Below are positions 9,540 through 17,253 of a stretch of 64,000 bases of DNA, in pieces (position 1 is the first letter of the stretch; each line of letters opens with the position of its first letter). Position numbers and translations under genes: made by a program. The notes below the pieces were generated by a model, which saw only the letters and a program-made list of their open reading frames with translations, did not search any database and was not told the DNA's origin. The stretch covers positions 2,682,036-2,746,035 of the forward strand of contig CP060501.1 of the NCBI GenBank assembly GCA_024760545.1, written 5' to 3'. The stretch comes from Nitrospira sp. Its GTDB lineage: Bacteria > Nitrospirota > Nitrospiria > Nitrospirales > Nitrospiraceae.

Positions 9540-9743
9540 TTGGAGGTCGAAAGAGGGCCCGTAAGGCAACAGACGGCGATCAGCCGGCAAGCCATAAGAC
9601 CGCAAAGATCGGGTGTTCATGAGCGCTCGCGAATCGATTGAATCCATTTGATCCGGTCTGTCTCTAAGAGTCAGTCGAATATGAAGGTATTTCTCGGTCT
9701 AGATAGGCTAGGCGAGGGATCCTCAAGCCAGGAGGGTTGTGCG

Positions 9744-10262
9744 ATGAGAAAAAGACTGTTAGCCGTTGTCGCGATCGCTGTCGCTGGGTGTAGTGGGGTT
9801 GCCACCCAAAAAGCAGTGGGCGGGGAACCAACAAGTCCGGCCGTCGGATATGAGATTCATGTCCAGGCACCGCACATGATGGCGGATGGGACCCCGGGAG
9901 GCCCGTTTCATCATTATTGCAAGGGCATTTCCGACAAAATTCTTCAATGCCTTCTGTTCGAATCCACCGATCCCAAGGCACCTCTGGTCGGCGTCGAGTA
10001 TTTTGTCGCCAAAGACCTGACCCGAAAGCTTCCCGCGATCCAGTGGCATCGGCACTTCCATGATCATAAGGTAGAAATTGCGACGGGGCGAGTCCAAGTC
10101 CTCGATATGCCCGCTGATCAGGCCGCTAAGGTGGCGGAAGTCGCAGCAGGGACAGACGGTGTGATCTATCATTTATGGCAGCATGGGCAGGAGTTCCCGG
10201 ACGGCACCGTCAGTTTTCCCCAGTCCCTCGGACACAAGTTTCCGGGATATTCGGACAAGTAG
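9744..10262 (+). CDS. DUF1264-family lipoprotein
   Basis: The 172-residue protein has a short leader with lipobox VAGC, so it should be lipid-anchored. The body (YEIHVQAPHMMADGTPGG, HHYCKGISDKILQCLLFES, QWHRHFHDHKVEIATGRV) matches the DUF1264 family, related to plant oil-body-associated proteins; no reaction is known. Conserved His-rich segments could bind metal, which is inference. CAGGAGG (9729-9735) selects the ATG at 9744. A 204-bp upstream gap carries no gene. Confidence 0.82.
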   Translation: MRKRLLAVVAIAVAGCSGVATQKAVGGEPTSPAVGYEIHVQAPHMMADGTPGGPFHHYCKGISDKILQCLLFESTDPKAPLVGVEYFVAKDLTRKLPAIQWHRHFHDHKVEIATGRVQVLDMPADQAAKVAEVAAGTDGVIYHLWQHGQEFPDGTVSFPQSLGHKFPGYSDK

Positions 10263-10348
10263 GATCGTCGAAACGGGGCCGGCCGCGTCCTCAACGGACG
10301 GGGCTGGTTCCAGTCGATTGGCTGTCTTCGTAAGAGGTTGGAATAGCG

Positions 10349-10828
10349 ATGAGTCCATATCTCCTGATCATGGTCATGGTGACAGCGGTTGGCTCACCGG
10401 GCATTCCGGTCTTTGGAGCCGATGAAGCCGTACTCAGACCACGAGTGCCCATCGACCAAATCGAGGAAGCCAGAACCTGGACCAATCCGCTTCCGGCGAC
10501 GGAGGACACGATTGAGAAAGGGAAACGACTCTTCCATGGGAAAGCCTTCTGTGTGACCTGCCACGGGAAAGACGGCAAAGGATTTGGCGGCGACATCGAG
10601 CCGGGCACTCTGAAAGGTCCCTTGCCGCGAAACTTCACCGATAAGGAATGGCAAGTCGCTCGAACGGATGGGGAACTGTTCTGGATTCTGAAGAACGGCA
10701 GCAAGGGTACGGCGATGGCTCCCTTTGTGCCGCTCATCTTGACGGAGGAGGAAGCCTGGCAAGTGCTGCGATATGTGCGATCGTTCGCAGCGGAGGGGAA
10801 AACATCTGCCCACCAGCCCGATAACTGA
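10349..10828 (+). CDS. Periplasmic monohaem cytochrome c, paralogue A
   Basis: 159 residues with signal peptide, then RPRVPIDQIEEAR, one CVTCHGKDGKG motif near residue 68 and a C-terminal class I helix (EEEAWQVLRYVRSFAAEGK). The PRVP-start and the segment GELFWILKNGSKGTAMAPF are shared with the next gene, so these two are paralogues. It should shuttle electrons in the periplasm. CCGGC (10834-10838) and GCCGG (10845-10849) make a hairpin just after the stop codon. Confidence 0.88.
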   Translation: MSPYLLIMVMVTAVGSPGIPVFGADEAVLRPRVPIDQIEEARTWTNPLPATEDTIEKGKRLFHGKAFCVTCHGKDGKGFGGDIEPGTLKGPLPRNFTDKEWQVARTDGELFWILKNGSKGTAMAPFVPLILTEEEAWQVLRYVRSFAAEGKTSAHQPDN

Positions 10829-10926
10829 CTGGTCCGGCAGGAGAGCCGGCCCCGCTGGTTCGGGCTCAGCCGCGCGGGTTTGGTTCGACACTGTGCCACA
10901 ACAGATGAGATGAATGGAGTCAGGTG

Positions 10927-11466
10927 ATGCGGACAAAGATACTCATATTGCTGGTTGCAGTCGCGTCGCTCGCCGTTCCCGTCTTGGCGGCAGAACGGCA
11001 CATGATGCAGCCGAGAGTGCCGGTCGATAAGCTGGCCGAAGCTCGTGCCCTCAAGAGTCCTTTGTCGAATTCTCCGGAAGTGATTGAGCAAGGCAAGGAG
11101 GTGTACAACGGCAAGGGCACCTGCTTTACCTGTCATGGAGTGGATGGAGACGGTAAAGGGCCGGCTGCTGCCAAGCTGAATCCCTTGCCCCGCAATTTCC
11201 AACACCATGGATTCTGGCGGCATCGCACCGAGGGCGAACTGTTCTGGGTCATTAAACACGGCTCTCCCGGTACGGCTATGATCGGATTCGGTCAGGTCTT
11301 GTCCGATGACGAGATTTGGGCTCTCATCCACTATGAACGCACGTTCGTCCGAAGACATGGACCAGGCATGAGGGGACGAAGAGGGGATATGGAAGCCGGC
11401 GGCATGGGCGGAATGGAAGGGATGGGGCATCAAGGACGGAAAGGCGAGATGGGGGAAGTGGAATGA
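10927..11466 (+). CDS. Monohaem cytochrome c with Gly/Met-rich tail, paralogue B
   Basis: About 179 residues. The signal peptide ends at VLA-AERH; the core carries PRVPVDKLAEAR, CFTCHGVDGDGKGP near residue 66 and GELFWVIKHGSPGTAM, and is paralogous to the preceding cytochrome. After the cytochrome fold comes a ~40-residue tail rich in Gly, Met, Arg and His (GGMGGMEGMGHQGRKGEMGE), absent from the paralogue and probably metal-binding. GGAG (10916-10919) sits 7 bp before the ATG at 10927; a GTG one codon upstream is also possible. Confidence 0.87.
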   Translation: MRTKILILLVAVASLAVPVLAAERHMMQPRVPVDKLAEARALKSPLSNSPEVIEQGKEVYNGKGTCFTCHGVDGDGKGPAAAKLNPLPRNFQHHGFWRHRTEGELFWVIKHGSPGTAMIGFGQVLSDDEIWALIHYERTFVRRHGPGMRGRRGDMEAGGMGGMEGMGHQGRKGEMGEVE

Positions 11467-11637
11467 ACGACTGTGAAGGTGCGGTGTGCGAACGATGATC
11501 TTTACATGATCAGCAAGGGAGAAAAGGATTGAATCAATTTAGTTGTGACGGCTATTATGGCCTTATTGGAGTTTCGTGCTTTATGGAGCTATTGTGATGC
11601 AAGCATGTGCCGAGGGAAACGTTGCTCGGAGGGCTAT

Positions 11638-12219
11638 ATGAGTACAGGAACCACTGTGGGGATCGGGTTGGTGATTGGGATACTGTTGAGTGGTTGTTCT
11701 TCCTACCATACAGGGAAGCATGACACCAAGCTTCGAGCAAAAGCGGTGATTGCAGGACCCGGCATCACAGGTGAGGCCGACCTCTACGAAGAATACCAAG
11801 GGCGTGTGCGGATCAAGCTAAAAATCCAAGGTACGCCAGAGAGCAAACTGACCCCAGGTCTTCACGGCATCCATATTCATGAAGTTGGAAGCTGCGAGCC
11901 ATTTTCAGCGGCCAAGGGGCACTACGACGGCAACATCGACCCGCAAGTGAACCCCGATGCGTCCGTCAATTCCGGTCTTGGTAACCATCCCTATCACCTC
12001 GGCGATCTCCAGAATCTGTCCGTTGATGAAAATCGAAAGGGGTCGCTCTATACCGTCACAAGCCGGGTTACCCTGGCCCCAGGGTTGACTACACTCTTTG
12101 ATCAAGACGGAAGCGCGTTTGTCATACATGAGCTTCTAGACAAATACCTGCCCGATCCCCCGACAAAGGATGCGCCGGGTGGGGCGCGAATTGCCTGCGG
12201 CGTCATTGTGAAACAGTGA
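11638..12219 (+). CDS. sodC: Cu/Zn superoxide dismutase, lipoprotein
   Basis: 193 residues with a classic lipobox (ILLSGC, Cys 20), so it is exported and lipid-anchored. SodC signatures are present: GLHGIHIHEVGSCEPF (copper ligands), KGHYDGN, the HPYHLGDLQN zinc loop region, AFVIHELLDKY and GGARIACGVI. It dismutates periplasmic superoxide. CGGAGGG (11627-11633) fixes the ATG at 11638; the longer frame from 11545 is not needed. Its place among cytochromes suggests protection against oxygen radicals made by periplasmic electron transfer. Confidence 0.93.
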   Translation: MSTGTTVGIGLVIGILLSGCSSYHTGKHDTKLRAKAVIAGPGITGEADLYEEYQGRVRIKLKIQGTPESKLTPGLHGIHIHEVGSCEPFSAAKGHYDGNIDPQVNPDASVNSGLGNHPYHLGDLQNLSVDENRKGSLYTVTSRVTLAPGLTTLFDQDGSAFVIHELLDKYLPDPPTKDAPGGARIACGVIVKQ

Positions 12220-12564
12220 TCGGCATCCGGAAGTCTGCGATACCCCTCTGTCATGCTCGCTGTGGCGAATAAACGATTCTGTTCTCCTATCGTTGTCGCC
12301 TTTTTCCCCACCTGACCATATGGCTCTGAGTAATCCTGCATCACATTGACACGGCTCCGTTGCGATGAAACCACCACATGCCGCTGTTTCGCTGTATTTT
12401 CGATCACATATGTCTTGAAGTGAGCCCGCGGCATCAGAATCGCACTCCACTTGTGTGAAGCCAATCTTAATAAGAAGACAGACTCTCAATCGATAGAGGA
12501 GCTGGCAAGGATCGGGGGAGAAGGAACGAGTTCAGGTTCTATCAACCATCATCGGGAGAAGCGT
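12220..12564. other. Gap of 345 bp without a recognised gene
   Basis: Between sodC and the CBS gene. No ORF on either strand shows family similarity. The upstream extension of the CBS frame begins here, but its SD lies only at the far right end. No terminator or strong promoter was seen. Confidence 0.5.
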
Positions 12565-13008
12565 ATGACTACATTATCCAGACCAGGGGTTCCTGTCGGA
12601 GGGTTTAAGACAGTGGGGCAGATACGTGCCACGAATGAGCTCGTATTTCGTCGTGATCAGAATGCGATGGGAGTAGCTGTCGAGCTGCTGGCTACTCATA
12701 CACCGGGTGCGCCGGTCGTCGACGAACGAGGCGACTTCGTCGGCTTTATCAGCGAGTTCGATATTCTTCGGGCGCTGGAGGCAGGAAAGGATCTCAATCG
12801 TTTGACGGCTGCAGATGTGATGGCGAAGGAGCATATTGCGGTGACCGATGAGACGAGCATCGATGAAGCCGTGAAGCTGATGGAGGATAAGCGGCTCCTG
12901 AATCTCCCGGTGAAAAGAAACGGCAAGGTCGCCTACTCGATCACCCGCCATGATCTTTTGAGAGCCTGGATCGGGCTTGGAGTATCCATTGAAGATCAGG
13001 CTGGTTGA
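12565..13008 (+). CDS. CBS-domain pair protein
   Basis: 147 residues made almost entirely of two CBS repeats: APVVDERGDFVGFISEFDIL (first) and NLPVKRNGKVAYSITRHDLL (second). CBS pairs bind adenine nucleotides and often sense energy state; no catalytic domain is fused. It should be cytoplasmic. CGGGAGAAG (12553-12561) places the start at 12565. A short hairpin (GGGAG 13009-13013 / CTCCC 13018-13022) follows the stop directly. It is the only evident cytoplasmic signalling protein inside the cytochrome run. Confidence 0.85.
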   Translation: MTTLSRPGVPVGGFKTVGQIRATNELVFRRDQNAMGVAVELLATHTPGAPVVDERGDFVGFISEFDILRALEAGKDLNRLTAADVMAKEHIAVTDETSIDEAVKLMEDKRLLNLPVKRNGKVAYSITRHDLLRAWIGLGVSIEDQAG

Positions 13009-13089
13009 GGGAGCAGGCTCCCGTTGCGTTTGAGTCGAGGATTCTAGGCAGCGAGGGAGCCGAGTGAGGTTTTACCGGAGGTGATCGCG

Positions 13090-13746
13090 ATGGCAATAAT
13101 ACAGAAGGCGGTTGTTGCGGTGGGATTCACGTGCTTGCTTCTGCTGCCATCTCTCCCCACCCGTGCCGACGAGGGGCATGGGGGGATGATGCATGGTGGT
13201 CATGATCTGGGAGAACAAGACGAACACAGTGCACATTATCTAAAACATCTGCTGAAACATGCCAAAGAGCTCGGGCTGACGACGGAACAAATCAGTAAGC
13301 TCAAGGCCATACAACTGGACTTCAAACGCTCAGAAGCCCGATTAGAAGCCGATGCCAAGGTGGCGAAACTTGAACTGCATGCACTCTTGGAAGATGAGCA
13401 GGCCGACCTCACCGCGATCCAAGCAAAAGTCGAACAGCTGAAAAAAGCGGAAGGAGCCTGTTTGCTCGCGGCGATCAAAAGCACACGCACCGCTATGGCC
13501 CTGTTGACTCCCGAACAGCGTGAAAAGGATCGCGCCCATTGGGATCACATGAAGAGCTCGGGTGAAGGACAACACAGTGGCGGAATGGAAGGGATGGGCC
13601 ACGGTGGGATGATGGGAGGCCGAGGCGGAATGGGCGGCATGATGGGTGGTATGGGGGGAGGAGCGATGGGCGGCAGCGGGCATGGACAGAGCGGTGGGGA
13701 TCATGGGAGTGGAGGATCCAGCGGAGGGCAGCAACACCAGCATTGA
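13090..13746 (+). CDS. Spy/CpxP-like periplasmic protein with His/Met/Gly-rich tail
   Basis: 218 residues: signal peptide ending TRA-DEGH, a His-rich N-terminus (HGGMMHGGHD), a helical core with LTTEQISKLKAIQLDFKR and LTPEQREK (LTxxQ-type motifs of Spy/CpxP/ZraP), and a 75-residue tail of Gly, Met, His and Ser. The fold suggests a periplasmic chaperone or metal sensor; the tail suggests copper or other metal binding. GGAGGTGA (13077-13084) is a near-perfect SD for the ATG at 13090. Twenty bases of the tail are identical to the tail of the cytochrome gene at 10.9 kb. Confidence 0.78.
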   Translation: MAIIQKAVVAVGFTCLLLLPSLPTRADEGHGGMMHGGHDLGEQDEHSAHYLKHLLKHAKELGLTTEQISKLKAIQLDFKRSEARLEADAKVAKLELHALLEDEQADLTAIQAKVEQLKKAEGACLLAAIKSTRTAMALLTPEQREKDRAHWDHMKSSGEGQHSGGMEGMGHGGMMGGRGGMGGMMGGMGGGAMGGSGHGQSGGDHGSGGSSGGQQHQH

Positions 13747-13831
13747 AAAATTGAGCACCGCTGTCCGTCTCAGAGCATGCATCTCGCTTGAATGTGAAAC
13801 AGGAACGAGCGCAAGAAGAGAGGTCTGACGT

Positions 13832-14191
13832 ATGTTCTCACGTATCGTGGTGAGCCTTGTCGGGATCGTATTGACTGCATCGTGGGCACTGGCTCAAAGC
13901 CATTCGGGAAATCTCAAGAACGGGGAAAGAATTTTCCAACAACACTGTGTCGGCTGTCACGGGACCGCCGGTGATGGGCTGGGGCCCGATATCAAGGAAT
14001 TGATCGTTCCGCCTGTGAATTTTCGATCGGCGAAGTCGCGCACGAAGACCGATATGGAGCTCTATCTGTCGATCAAGCAGGGAGTCCTCTTCAGTCCGAT
14101 GCACGGATGGGCGGATCGGTTGTCGGATCAGGAGATTCGAGATGTGCTGAACTACATTCGAAGCTTGGCTCCTTTCAATCCCGTCGGTTAG
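13832..14191 (+). CDS. Small periplasmic monohaem cytochrome c
   Basis: 119 residues with signal peptide (ALA-QSHS), CVGCHGTAGDGLGPD near residue 39 and the tail KTDMELYLSIKQGVLFSPMH. This tail closely parallels the cytochrome at 26.9-27.2 kb (KTDWELLVAISNGVLFSPMH), so the two are paralogues far apart in the window. The Met of FSPMH is the probable second haem ligand. It is followed at 34 bp by the cytochrome c'-like gene. Confidence 0.88.
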   Translation: MFSRIVVSLVGIVLTASWALAQSHSGNLKNGERIFQQHCVGCHGTAGDGLGPDIKELIVPPVNFRSAKSRTKTDMELYLSIKQGVLFSPMHGWADRLSDQEIRDVLNYIRSLAPFNPVG

Positions 14192-14225
14192 TTCGAAGCG
14201 TTACTGAGAGAGCGCAAATCATGCT

Positions 14226-14726
14226 ATGTGGCCGGTCTATCCATTATATAAGAGGACGGCTCTCCTCCTCGGTGGTGGGCTACTTTGTGCTATGCTGGCA
14301 GCCGGTTGTGCCAAAGATGGGCGCCATCACGGAGAATCGCAACCGAATCCGTATCTGACGTCGGACACCAGGTATTCCATTCCATTGTCGTCATCAGCCG
14401 GGAAAGAACATCGCGCGGTGATGCTTCAGCACCTGGAAACGATTCAGGTGATCGTGAACGCGTTGGTTGACGAAGACTATGAATTGGCACAGGGCTTGAC
14501 CGAATTGCATCTGAGCTTCTTTAAACATCGCCAGGCAATGGCGCATCAGGAGCCGGAGAAGTTTCCACCCGCCTACCATGATCTGGCCATGGCACATCAC
14601 GAAGCAGCGGAGGAATTGGCGCGCGTGATTCCCAGCAAGGACTTGAAGAAAATTTTGCCGCCGTTCAACAACGTCTTGAAAGCATGCGTGGCGTGTCATT
14701 TGGAATACAAAGTCGGGGAACGTTGA
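14226..14726 (+). CDS. Cytochrome c'-like haem lipoprotein
   Basis: 166 residues. The leader ends in a good lipobox (MLAAGC). The mature part is predicted to be all-helical and has a single haem motif, CVACH, only about ten residues from the C-terminus, the arrangement of class II cytochromes c'. Such proteins often have a five-coordinate haem that binds NO. The assignment to NO handling is inference. The hemerythrin gene follows after 19 bp, probably in the same transcript. Confidence 0.75.
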   Translation: MWPVYPLYKRTALLLGGGLLCAMLAAGCAKDGRHHGESQPNPYLTSDTRYSIPLSSSAGKEHRAVMLQHLETIQVIVNALVDEDYELAQGLTELHLSFFKHRQAMAHQEPEKFPPAYHDLAMAHHEAAEELARVIPSKDLKKILPPFNNVLKACVACHLEYKVGER

Positions 14727-14745
14727 TCGTGTATGGGAGAACACA

Positions 14746-15225
14746 ATGAGTGAGCAGACGACGATTACCGCATTTTATGCAGAGGATCACGACCGCCTGG
14801 ATGAGTTGTTCAAGACCTTTCAAACATCGAAGCGATCGGATTTCGTCAAGGCCAAGGAAGCTTTCAAAGCGTTCAACGTCGGTCTTCAGCGGCATATGCT
14901 ATGGGAAGAAGAGCTCCTTTTCCCGGTGTGGGAAGAGAACACCGGTATGATCGAGGACGGGCCGACGCCCGTGATGCGGCATGAGCATAGTCAGATCAAG
15001 CAGTTGCTTGGAGCGATTGACCAAAAGGTGGAAAAGCAGAATCTCGATACCGATCAGGAAGAGCAGGCGCTGCTCACCATATTGAGCTCTCATAACAGGA
15101 AGGAAGAGCGGGCCCTCTATCCCGCCATCGATCAAGTGACCAGCGAAGAGGAGCGTGCCGCAGTCTTCACCAACATGCAGAGTATCCCGGAAGACCGGTA
15201 CAATGCTGGGTGTAGTCCACACTGA
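14746..15225 (+). CDS. Hemerythrin HHE-domain protein
   Basis: 159 residues, no signal peptide. Metal ligands fit the HHE pattern: ITAFYAEDHDRLDELF, QRHMLWEEELLFPVWEE, MRHEHSQIKQLL and SSHNRKEERALYPAID. Such di-iron proteins bind O2 or NO, or repair Fe-S clusters (RIC/YtfE group). It lies just after a cytochrome c'-like gene, which favours a nitrosative or oxygen stress role; that is inference. Confidence 0.87.
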   Translation: MSEQTTITAFYAEDHDRLDELFKTFQTSKRSDFVKAKEAFKAFNVGLQRHMLWEEELLFPVWEENTGMIEDGPTPVMRHEHSQIKQLLGAIDQKVEKQNLDTDQEEQALLTILSSHNRKEERALYPAIDQVTSEEERAAVFTNMQSIPEDRYNAGCSPH

Positions 15226-15252
15226 CGGAAATCGAATAAAGGACGACGTCGC

Positions 15253-15735
15253 GTGGGATCCTTTCTCTCTCACCTCAACCTCAACAATGTGCTGGCCAGA
15301 CTGATGGTTTCGTTCAGTCTGCTCGCCGTGAGCGGCCTGGGGATAGAAATGGTATCGCTATCCGATTACGCCTGGGCCGAACCCTCAGCCTCTCAATCGA
15401 GCGGGAAGTTGAAGGGTAATATCCTTCGGGGCCGTGAGATTTTCAACGGCAAGGGTGCCTGCTACTACTGTCATGGCATCGATGGGTATATCGGTAAGCC
15501 GCCTCGATTAGCGGCAGACACTGCCGCGCTCATTGCGAAACTGAATCCTCCTCCCACAGACTTGCGGAATCCCGAAGCGTTGCGACTGAAAACCAACCAA
15601 GAACGCTCTCGTGCTATCCGAGAAGGCCATCCCGGTACCGGTATGTTTCCCGATACCACCATGACCGATCAGGACCTCGCCGACACGCTGCTCTACCTCG
15701 CGCTGATCAGAAAAGACCCTCACCCGGAGCAATAG
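15253..15735 (+). CDS. Monohaem cytochrome c
   Basis: 160 residues from a GTG start 13 bp after AAAGGA. The N-terminal hydrophobic region is long (~45 residues, ending YAWAEP), then come FNGKGACYYCHGIDGYIG with the single haem motif near residue 70 and a class I tail (HPGTGMFPDTTMTDQDLADT). Met of GTGMF is the likely axial ligand. It is the last haem protein of the run. A start at the in-frame ATG 15304 would shorten the leader and cannot be excluded. Confidence 0.85.
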   Translation: MGSFLSHLNLNNVLARLMVSFSLLAVSGLGIEMVSLSDYAWAEPSASQSSGKLKGNILRGREIFNGKGACYYCHGIDGYIGKPPRLAADTAALIAKLNPPPTDLRNPEALRLKTNQERSRAIREGHPGTGMFPDTTMTDQDLADTLLYLALIRKDPHPEQ

Positions 15736-16061
15736 CCTCGGGACTTGACGAGAGAATACCGTCGATGAGGTCGTCATCGAGCCGATCGATGGCTTTCCCT
15801 TCTCCACCCATAATCTTGCGCCCACGATCCTGCATCTTTGGCTTCCCGGTAATGCGAAAACTGATTGCGGTCAAGTTCGCTGATTTCAGGAGCGGCTTCG
15901 GCAAGCTGCCCCCGACCCTCGATCCCTTGTAGCATTTCTTTTGCATTTCAGCAGGACAGCGGGGTGAGGGGGATGTGCAGGCCTCTAAGGATTTTGACTG
16001 GGACCCGTTACACGATCCACGCCGGGCGAGCCGACGCACTTGGTCGGCAAGGAGGCGGTCC
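15736..16061. other. Gap of 326 bp, possible minus-strand remnant
   Basis: Nothing is recognised on the plus strand. On the minus strand an open frame (16078-15707) has codon-like composition over its last ~60 codons, with an acidic segment RLDDDLIDGIL, but it has no family match, no SD and runs into the cytochrome gene. It may be a remnant or chance. Confidence 0.4.
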
Positions 16062-17129
16062 ATGAAACACAGGCGCATTATTGTTACCCGCTATGGGGGA
16101 CCAGACGCACTTCAGATCATTGAAGAAGAGTGCCCCGAGCCGAAGCACGGTGAAGTGCGGGTGAAAGTGCTGGCTGCGGGGGTTTCCTTGCCCGACCTGA
16201 TGATGCGGGAGGGCATCCATCCTGAGACGCCGCCGCTGCCCTTCACGCCAGGATGGGATCTAGTTGGTGTGGTGGATCGGCTCGGCGCGGGCGTCTCCGG
16301 ACACGAATCTGGACAGATCGTGGCCGCGTTGCCGATCAGCGGCGCGTATGCGGAGTTCGTCTGCCTGCCACAAGGTGAACTGGTGCCGGTGCCCGCCGAG
16401 TTGGATGCAGCCGAGGCTGTCAGTCTTGTCCTGAACTACATCACGGCGTATCAGATGCTGCATCGCTCCGCGAAGGTGAGGCCAGGTCAGCGCGTGTTGA
16501 TTCACGGCGCGGCAGGCGGAGTGGGCTCGGCGCTCTTACAGCTTGGGCGCCTCTCCGGGCTGAAGATGTACGGGACCTGTTCATCGCGAGGGGCGCCGGT
16601 CGTTTCCGAGCTCGGCGGTATCCCGATCGATTACGAGCATCAGGACTTCGTAAAGGAAATTCACAACCTCACGGGTGACGGCGTAGACGTCGTCTTTGAC
16701 AGCCTTGGTGGCGCCCATATCTGGCGTTCCCGTAAGGCTCTTCGTGCGGGCGGCAGGGTTGTCGCCTATGGTCTCACTGGCTCGCTCCGCGGGGGCCGGT
16801 CCGCCTCAGCTCGTTCAGGTGGTCGCCATCGCTTTCGCGCGATCGCCATCTTTGGGTTGTACATTGCCGGCGGCTGGCTTCTCCCAGGCCGGAAACGAGT
16901 GGTCCCCTACAGCATCCAATGGCTCAAACGGCTCAAACCGGCCTTATTTCGACAGGACCTGATCGTCCTCTTCGACCTCCTTCAACAGCAGAAGATCAAG
17001 CCGCTCATCGCGCAGCGACTCCCTCTTGCCGAAGCAAGGCAAGCGCAAGAGTTACTGGGGAAGGGAGGCGTAACAGGTAAGATAGTCCTGGTAGACAACG
17101 GCTCATCCTCACCATCTTCATCTTCGTGA
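16062..17129 (+). CDS. Zinc-independent MDR-family NAD(P)H:quinone-type oxidoreductase
   Basis: 355 residues from the ATG at 16062, preceded by AAGGAGG (16049-16055). The N-terminal GroES-like domain (VLAAGVSLPDLMMREGIHP) lacks the zinc Cys set. The nucleotide-binding loop is VLIHGAAGGVGSALLQLGRL near residue 145, typical of quinone oxidoreductase/zeta-crystallin relatives that use NADPH. Substrate is unknown. It stands alone, convergent with the GNAT/acyl-CoA synthetase gene 124 bp away. Confidence 0.85.
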   Translation: MKHRRIIVTRYGGPDALQIIEEECPEPKHGEVRVKVLAAGVSLPDLMMREGIHPETPPLPFTPGWDLVGVVDRLGAGVSGHESGQIVAALPISGAYAEFVCLPQGELVPVPAELDAAEAVSLVLNYITAYQMLHRSAKVRPGQRVLIHGAAGGVGSALLQLGRLSGLKMYGTCSSRGAPVVSELGGIPIDYEHQDFVKEIHNLTGDGVDVVFDSLGGAHIWRSRKALRAGGRVVAYGLTGSLRGGRSASARSGGRHRFRAIAIFGLYIAGGWLLPGRKRVVPYSIQWLKRLKPALFRQDLIVLFDLLQQQKIKPLIAQRLPLAEARQAQELLGKGGVTGKIVLVDNGSSSPSSSS

Positions 17130-17253
17130 TCGGAGTGACGACTGCCCCACCTCCATCATCAGCGGCGGCAATGGCAGGAAGCTCATTGGTCCCACTCGTG
17201 TGTGGTTTGCGCGCTGGTGGTCCGCTCGGAAAGTTGTCGAGGAAACTGCGGGC

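Noticed and set aside
9540-9743. Cyclic-di-GMP riboswitch before the DUF1264 lipoprotein
   Set aside because: GCAAAG-like bits are present, but the conserved GEMM core and its paired stems are not.
10291-11433. 380-codon minus-strand frame under two cytochrome genes
   Set aside because: Antisense to two paralogous cytochromes with signal peptides and CxxCH motifs; no SD or domain.
12346-12380. TTGACA promoter before the CBS gene
   Set aside because: No acceptable -10 box follows at 16-18 bp.
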